Positions 10,845 to 19,866 of a stretch of DNA of 60,000 bases are shown one piece after another (the stretch's first letter is position 1; each line of letters starts with the position of its first letter). Origin of the DNA: Theodoxus fluviatilis. Lineage: Eukaryota > Mollusca > Gastropoda > Cycloneritida > Neritidae. The stretch spans positions 1-60,000 of the forward strand of contig JAWQFJ010009956.1 in assembly GCA_034096865.1 (NCBI GenBank), written 5' to 3'. The translations under genes were made by a program, and so were the position numbers. The notes beneath the pieces were generated by a model. It made no database searches and was not told the DNA's origin. It saw only the letters and a list, made by a program, of their open reading frames with translations.

Positions 10845-13800
10845 TTCCCGACTTCACGGCTGATATCTCAAAAAATGCTGGACGGATTTCCTTGACATTT
10901 TGCACACTTACTGGAAGTTAGGTCCGATTGAATGTATCAAATTTTCAGAATCGAGGTTTGTAAAGAAAGTGGTTTTTTAAGGTAGTAAACTTGAAAGCAC
11001 CTCCCTAAAATGTCAATTGATGGAATGGCGAAATGCAAAATGTGTGACGTCATCAATAACGTGACATAATTTTATCTGTATGTCTGTCTCTCTGTCCCGC
11101 TTAACCGCTGATTTCTCAAAAGTACTGGACGGATTTCCTTGACATTCTGCACACTTTCTGGAAGTTAGGTCCGATTGAATGTATCAAATTTTCAGAATCG
11201 AGGTTTGAAAAAAAAAGTGATTTATTTAGGTCGTAAACTCGAAAACACCCCCCCTGAAATGTCAGTTGACAGAATGGCGATAATATTTAGCCTTTTCCTT
11301 CACTCCCGTCACCAGCAGCGTTTCTCCCACGCTGTACGAACGCTCACCAATTACATAAATAGTTTTCGTGATCCTCCCCAGAAGAAAAAAATCGCCTTTG
11401 CTTTAAAAAATACCATTTTACAGTCAAAATTATCCACCCGCGCGGCCGGTCCGAACCTTCGAACAGCCACTCTGAGCGCAACAACTTGGTAGTCTGTTCG
11501 CATGGCCTAATGGCAGTGAATCAATATTAAACTTGGCAGAAATAGACCTTGAGTATCGTAAAATGTACAAGACCACTCAAATTTCGTGAACTATCATCCA
11601 TTTTTCTACAATTTACAGTGCAAAATACAAAGCGAGGGAGTTTACAGAAAAGAACATTATAATTGCTTTACAAACACGTAGTAACGTCAGTTGCCGAATG
11701 GCTCAGATGGTAAAGCGTTGAACTGTTGTAACGTTAGGTCATGCATAAACAGGTTCGAATCCGCGCTGAAACTTTTTTTCCCCGTCTTTTTTCGAGAGGT
11801 TGCTGGTTCGAACCTGACCTGTTTTTGGAGTGTGTTTTTCCCCCCTCTTTTCTCGAGAGGTTGCGGGTTCGGACCCAATCATTTTTTTTTTGTGTGCCAA
11901 AACCTGGAGGTTCAGCGCCAGCGGTTTTTATCAGTTTGTTTGATTACAGGGTGAGTTGTAATCTTTGGTTCTAATGAGTCTCCTCTGTCACTGAGCCTCG
12001 TCGTAGCCTACACCTTGTGCAATGAGTGCTCAAAGTCACACATTCTGATTAGTTAGAGAAGTCAGTCAGTGTGTCTAATCACGCAGTCCGTACATCTGTC
12101 AGTCAGTGTGTCTAGTCACACAGTCTGTACATCTGTCAGCCAGTGTGTCTAGTCACACAGTCCGTACATCAGTCAGTCAGTGTGTCTAGTCACACAGTCC
12201 GTACATCTGTCAGCCAGTGTGTCTAGTCACACAGTCTGTACATCTGTCAGCCAGTGTGTCTAGTCACACAGTCCGTACATCTGTCAGCCAATGTGTCTAG
12301 TCACACACAGTCCGTACATCTGTCAGTCAGTGTGTCTAGTCACACAGTCCGTACATCTGTCAGCCACTGTGTCTAGTCACACACAGTCCGTACATCTGTC
12401 AGTGTGTCTAGTCACACAGTCCGTACACCTGTCAGTCAGTGTGTCTAGTCACACAGTCCGTACATCTGTCAGCCAATGTGTCTAGTCACACACAGTCCGT
12501 ACATCTGTCAGTCAGTGTGTCTAGTCACACAGTCCGTACATCTGTCAGCCAGTGTGTCTAGTCACACAGTCCGTACATCTGTCAGTCAGTGTGTCTAGTC
12601 ACACAGTCCGTACATCTGTCAGACAGTGTGTCTAGTCACACAGTCTGTACATCTGTCAGGCAGTGTGTCTAGTCGCACAATCCGTACATCTGTCAGTGTG
12701 TCTAGTCACACAGTCCGTACATCTGTCAGTCAGTGTGTCTAGTCACAGTCCGTACATCTGTCAGCCAGTGTGTCTAGTCACACAGTCTGTACATCTGTCA
12801 GCCAGTGTGTCTAGTCACACAGTCTGTACATCTGTCAGCCAGTGTGTCTAGTCACACAGTCCGTACATCTGTCAGCCAGTGTGTCTAGTCACACACAGTC
12901 CGTACATCTGTCAGCCAGTGTGTCTAGTCACACAGTCCGTACATCTGTCAGTCAGTGTGTCTAGTCACACACAGTCCGTACATGTGTCAGTCAGTGTGTC
13001 TAGTCACACAGTCCGTACATCTGTCAGCCAGTGTGTCTAGTCACACAGTCCGTACATCTGTCAGCCAGTGTGTCTAGTCACACAGTCCGTACATCTGTCA
13101 GCCAGTGTGTCTAGTCACACAGTCCGTACATCTGTCAGTGTGTCTAGTCACACAGTCCGTACATCTGTCAGTCAGTGTGTCTAGTCACACAGTCCGTACA
13201 TCTGTCAGTCAGTGTGTCTAGTCACACAGTCCGTACATCTGTCAGCCAGTGTGTCTAGTCACACAGTCCGTACATCTGTCAGTCAGTGTGTCTAGTCACA
13301 CAGTCCGTACATGTGTCAGTCAGTGTGTCTAGTCACACAGTCCGTACATCTGTCAGCCAGTGTGTCTAGTCACACAGTCCGTACATCTGTCAGTGTGTCT
13401 AGTCACACAGTCCGTACATCTGTCAGTCAGTGTGTCTAGTCACACAGTCCGTACATCTGTCAGTCAGTGTGTCTAGTCACACAGACTGTACATCTGTCAG
13501 CCAGTGAAGTGCTAGTGCAAGCCTGGGTGCAAATGGGGAAAACATGTTTAGAGTAAGAATGTAACATTCCACCAGAGATGCCCTGCCCACCCCACCACCC
13601 CCTCCCCCCCTCCCCCCCCCCCCCCCCCCCCCCCCCCACCACCACCCCACCACCACCACCAAATCAATGGTACCCATGGCTATTTGGCTTTCAGGGCCTG
13701 CTCCAGTAGCTCAGCCAGGGTTAAGTTGGCCCCAATCAGCCAAAGAGGCTGGGGATAGATTGGGGGGGGGGGGGGGGGGGTGGGGGTGGGTCACTGGGAT

Positions 13801-14278
13801 GGGGTCAGATAATTCAGATCCAAACATTAAAGAAATAATTTTGAAAGGTTTATGCTGCTTTCATTTTTCAGCTGCTCGTATTACCTTGCAAGACAACGGT
13901 GGACCAAATTTTGGAAGACTACATCAAGTTCAAGAATGCCAAGGGAAACAATGCAAACAGGTACTCCTTCACCTCCAAATTTGCATATCCTTCATTTTTG
14001 GGGGAGGGTTGTTGGGATGGGGCGGATGTTGTCTCAGATTCAAGATACAGCCTGCTTGGTTTTATTATGTTTTGTTCTGAAACTATGAATCTCTTTTCAT
14101 TCCCATTGTATTTGTGCCTATCTCTTAGTGTCATTTTCCATCTGGTCTGCATTTCTATCTTAGTACAGGATGCATGGACACGCCTAGGTTAAGGCTATGC
14201 TTTGCCCATGGCACCTTTTACATCTTTTTCAAAGTTTTCTGATCAGTTTGCGCTGTGTATGTGTGTGTGTGTGTGTAT

Positions 14279-14319
<41 letters not shown>

Positions 14320-15059
14320 ATGTGCATATGCATGCTTGTGTACTCATCCATTAACCAATCTTTCTGATCCACTCTTTGGTTCTCTAAACCTTTCTGTGAT
14401 CAGCAAGTTTTGAGGAAAGCGGTGAGAATTTTGGAAATTCCGGACCACTGTCTGAGGTGAGAGTTCTCTTTGCTTCCATCTAGACGCCGATACTCCGTGC
14501 CTCCCTTTAAAGGGAACCAAGGTTCTAAATCTTTTATTCCATATGCCATCAGACTTTTGAACAGTTAGTTAAATGTGTTGTTCTTGTTGTTGTGTTGCTT
14601 TTGCTGTGGTTTTAGGTTTAGTTGGTGCTGTTGCTTTGGATTTTCGCCCACTTGTGTTGGGTGGATTGTTTCCCTTTGATTGCATTTTTTTCTGACAATT
14701 TTGCTGGTCTGTGGTGCTTGTGGTGATGATTGTGATGTGAGTTGTTTTTGCTTTGTTCTTGAGCATACTTGCTTGTGTTGGTGTTGTCTGTGATGTGCTG
14801 TGGAGGGTGAGGTTTGCAGGGAGTGTGTGTGCTTGCGAGTGTGCTGTTTCTTTTCATATGTATTTATCCTTTGCTACCTCATAAAGTGTACTTGAAGTAC
14901 TTGAATTGCCTGTTGTGGGACAAATAAAGTTGTATTGTATTGTATTGTATTGTATTGTATTGTATTGTATTATATTGTATCTTTCACTTTATTCTTTGTT
15001 TTTTATATCTCTTTGTCTCTTTCCACTCTGTCTCTCTGTATGTTTGTGCATCACTGTTG

Positions 15060-15141
<82 letters not shown>

Positions 15142-15214
15142 GTCTCTGTCTCTCTGTCTCTCTCTGTCTCTGTCTCTCTGTATATATATCATCCCCCTCC
15201 TGACATGCACATAC

Positions 15215-15284
<70 letters not shown>

Positions 15285-18200
15285 AAACCCCCTGAACATA
15301 CCGGAAGGCACTCCATGATAGTTGCCCCCCCCCCCCCCCTCATTTCCAGGGACGCCATGGTGGAGGTGACGCAGGGCATCAAGGAGTACTTCAACACAGT
15401 GCTGGGCACACAGCTTCTCTACAAGTTTGAAAGGCCTCAGTATGGCGAGGTGGGTGTCTGCATCATTTCCATGGTCTTCTCGAGTTCATTTTCATTGTTG
15501 TTATTTTTACAGTGGGTTTTTTTCCATTGACTCTAGAAGTTTGCTTTTTATGAAGGACTTCTGTGTAGAATTCAGTTGCAAATTTATTCATTTGGACATG
15601 AAACCCTGGAGGGGAGGGTATGTCAGTAACACATGTTGGATTTTGACAGCAAGGTTTGGCGTTGTATTTTTTTGCACTCTTGCTTTCTTTCAAACTTGTT
15701 CCTGATGATGTTTCCTGTACAGTTTTGAAATTGTGTAAATTTATTTTAACTTAAGAATGTGTAATTTCTGTCTTTTTAAAAACATTTCTCATTTTCTGTC
15801 TGCATGTGTTGCAAGCCAGACCAGCTCATTTTACTGAAAGGTCAAAAGTCTAGGGGAATTCACTATGATCCACTTGTGACACTCTCTCACATAATCATTC
15901 CATCAAAGACAAACACGAGACAGAAAGACGGTGAGTTCATAGGTCAAATTGTCAAAATATTTTAATTACCATGCCAGGGTGATGGATGAATGATTCAACG
16001 TTATCGCGAGGGATTAATCAAGCAACAGCAACAATACTCATACTCATTATCATATAAGAGAACGAATGGCCCGCCAGCCGATAAAAGGTAACTTATCTGA
16101 CAGTCCTCCCCTCTTGTCTCGGCTGCTGCTCGCTGAACAAGTTGCGTGTCAATCATGGTTCAATCGCTCAGACGTCACGAGGGCCCCTCACCCTCGGGAA
16201 TCTTCGTTGCAGCGGTTCTTGATGCACCCGAGGGAAAAGAAGGGGAAGGGGGAAGCAATTGTATTCGATCACAAGCACAACCATAGCAAACCAATTTGTA
16301 TTCTTTCAAAGAGGCTTCTGCCTTTTCTCTCAATCATCGTATTTGTTCTGTACGGACGGCTTAGCGAGTCGCAAGCGCGTCTTCACCAGGAGATGGACTC
16401 GGGCATTGCAAGCGTGTCTTCACTCGGAGATGGACACGGGCATTGCAAGCTTGGTATCTCCTCTCAACGTGGAGTGCAGGGAGGAAGGATGACGTAATAT
16501 CTTGGTGCGGAGAGTGACGCACCCATCGGTGTCTCTTCTGGAGTGACGAGGAATGACGCAACTTCTGGCGCGGAAGTGACGTAATCCTCGGGGCGGCGTT
16601 AGGTCTTGATGTCGTTTTCGCCGGCGCGGGCACTGGTTTGCAGGCACATTTATAGTTTCTGCGCGGACGCAAGTGAACTCGGTCATTTTCCATCCAATCG
16701 CAGGACCCCATATAAGACAAAGCTCCTCCCTCGTCATGTCTCCAGTAGCGTTCTCCCTTCCAACCAATGGAAAACACTTTCCCGCGAACTCGGCATGGAA
16801 ACTTTCTACTAAGCTATGGCTGGTGGAACCATGATATTTCTCTATCATCTATGGCCAGCAGAGCCATAATAAGTAAATAACTTAATCCAAAGGGGGAAGG
16901 GGGTGATCTCGCCACAGCATGCAACTTGCATAATCAAGAGTAAATACTTGTATATATGCTTGTAGATTATCATATTTCAAATGTGTCTGTTTCTGCTATT
17001 GAGACCACTGCATTGACATGCAATAATTGTTCTTGTTCTCTCCAGATTTTACAAGAGCATCCGGACAAGCCTATGGCCAGCATATATGGGCCAACACATT
17101 TACTCAGGCTTTTTGGTGAGTTTCCACTATTTCATTCTTCTCCTTATTCATTAGAATACCCTTAATGGAAAAATGTGTTCATTGCAGTTTTATGAAAAGT
17201 AATTTCAGTGTTTATTTGGTCAACACCTGGAGGCTGTGTATGGAAGGACATTATGATGATGATGATAAATCCACTGTTGTAGATGGAATTTTGTCTTGAG
17301 CTAAACACTTTAGTGCACCTGAAGCAAGTTTGGTGCTGTGTATTTCTTATCAAAACTTGTGGTGCGTATCATGGCTGAGAAAAAATTTTCAAGACCTGTA
17401 GAGAATTGCCTGTAGCAGCTCTGAGGAAGATGTGTCGATTTCTACACTCATTCCTTACTTACCCTTGATGAAGATTTAGTTCTTGCAACAGGGTTGTGGT
17501 AGTAGGGATGAAAGCAATTATATTGGTAATAGTAGTGAGAGGCTAGTGTTGTGAAAGTGGTGGTGGTGATGGCAGTGGTAGCAATAACAAAGGTGGTGGT
17601 GGCGATGATGGTAGTAATAGTGGTATTAGTGCTGGTGGCTGTAGTCATGGTGGTTGTGGTGATGGCAGTGGTAGCAATAACAAAGGTGGTGGTGGCGATG
17701 ATGGTAGCAATAGTGGTATTAGTGCTGGTGGCTGTAGTCATGGTGGTTGTGGTGATGGCAGTGGTAGCAATAACAAAGGTGGTGGTGGCGATGATGGTAG
17801 TAATAGTGGTATTAGTGCTGGTGGCTGTAGTCATGGTGATTGTGGTGATGGCAGTGGTAGCAATAACAAAGGTGGTGGTGGTGGTGGTGGTGGTGGCTGT
17901 AGTCATGGTGGTTGTGGTGATGGCAGTGGTAATGCTGGTATTGGTGAAAGTGGTGCAGGGTGTGCGGTGGTGAGAGTGGTGTCAGCTATGATGAAGGTGG
18001 TAGTGGTGATAGCAGAGGTAGTGATGGTGCTAGTGATGATGGTATTGGTGGTGGTGGTGGTGGTGGTGTTGGTGTTGGTGGTGGTGGTGGTGGTGGTAGT
18101 GGTGGTGGTGGTGGTGGTGTTGGTTGTGGTAGTGGTGGTGGTGGTGGTGGTGGTGGTGGTGGTGGTGGCAGTAATGGAAATAGTCTTAGTGGCTGTAGTG

Positions 18201-19129
18201 ATGGTAGTGACAGTATTGCTCATAATGGTGGCAGCGATGATGGTGGGTGAGTGGTTGGTTGGTTTTGTTGTGGTTTTTGGTGTGAAGGTAAAGCAGTCAT
18301 GAGCACATGTTTACTCATCATGACGGGGATGGATGTGGTAGATGAGAATGAGGACAGAGAGAAAAAGAACAAACAAATGAAGGAAGGAAGTCTGTTGGGC
18401 TCCCAGCCCATCGCATTTAGTTCAAGTTCAGACGTAATATACTTCATCTACCATAGCAGTGCTGGCTGCCTCCTTTCTCCTTTTGAAGGCGCAGTACAGG
18501 TACATGGACAATTGGCAAACATGTTTAATTGCATTTGTGGACATAATGACATGGACATCATCATCATTAGCTGTATCAGTCAACATACTTAACTTATGTA
18601 TTTTTGTGGCAAGTCTTGATATACTAGACATTCTAGCAAGACATTGTGTGTGTGCTTTCACCAAACTCCTAACATGCAGGACATGGAAGTGAATTACAAT
18701 GAGATCATTCGTGTATATCTGAATCTGTGAGTAAACAGCTGGGGTGGGGAGGTGGGGGGGGTGGTAATAGTCTGCAGATGCTGTGGGCTCCGGCAGGTGC
18801 AGTGTTCCTAGCTGCACAGACTGATCCTAGAGTTGCATCCTTGGACAAGCTGCTTCATCCACTTTGCCTCTCCTACCAAGGAATAAAAACCTTTTACTGG
18901 TGAAATTCCTGAAAAAGAATTTCCATTTTTAATAAGGTACAAAATAAATATTGTTACTACAACCACCACTACTACTACTTCTGCTAAAATACTATTGCAA
19001 CAACTACTACTACTACCACTCCTCCTCCTCCTCCTCCTCTTCCCCCTCCTCCTCTTCCCCCCCCCCCTCCTCCTCCTCCCCCTCCTCCTCCTCCCCCTCC
19101 TCCTCCTCCCCCTCCTCCTCCCCCCCCCC

Positions 19130-19164
<35 letters not shown>

Positions 19165-19785
19165 CTCGCCCCCCAACTACTACTACTTTTTATACTACAC
19201 TTTTGCTGCTACTACTATTACTACTACTACTACTACCACTACTAAAGCTGCTGCTACCACTACTACTCCTAAAGCTGCTACTACTGCTGCTGCTACTACT
19301 ACTTTTACTACCACTGCTGCTGCTAGTACTACTTCTACGTACTACCACTGCTGCTGCTACTACTACTACCTCTGCTGCTGCTGCTGCTGCTGCTACTACT
19401 ACTACTACCACTACTAAAGCTGCTGCTTCCACTACTACTCCTAAAGCTGCTACTACTACTGCTGCTGCTACTATGACTCCTACAAGCACTACTTTGTTTG
19501 CAGTGAAACTGGGAGGGATGCTGGCCTACACTGGCCTGGATGAAAAGAGTGTTCAGTTGCTGCTCATCCACCTCCACGACTTCCTCAAGTGAGCTCCTGT
19601 GCTGTTGCTTTTTGTTTTTACAACTTCAGAAAGCTTTCACAGTTTTGGCACTCAGTGGGATGCATCTGGATGCAAAATAACTGCATTTTATTCAACCACA
19701 TTAAAACATTTTTTTTACAACTTGACAAACTTTTACACATTTGGCACTTTGTAGGATGCATCCAAATGCAAAATGGATGCATTCT

Positions 19786-19866
<81 letters not shown>

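Noticed and set aside
16860..16930. LTR boundary after a polypurine tract
   Set aside because: AAAGGGGGAAGGGGG then TGATC is suggestive, but there is no second LTR, primer-binding site or gag/pol sequence.
17448..18302. Thr/Val/Gly-rich long frames
   Set aside because: Trinucleotide repeat translations within an intron, open on both strands.
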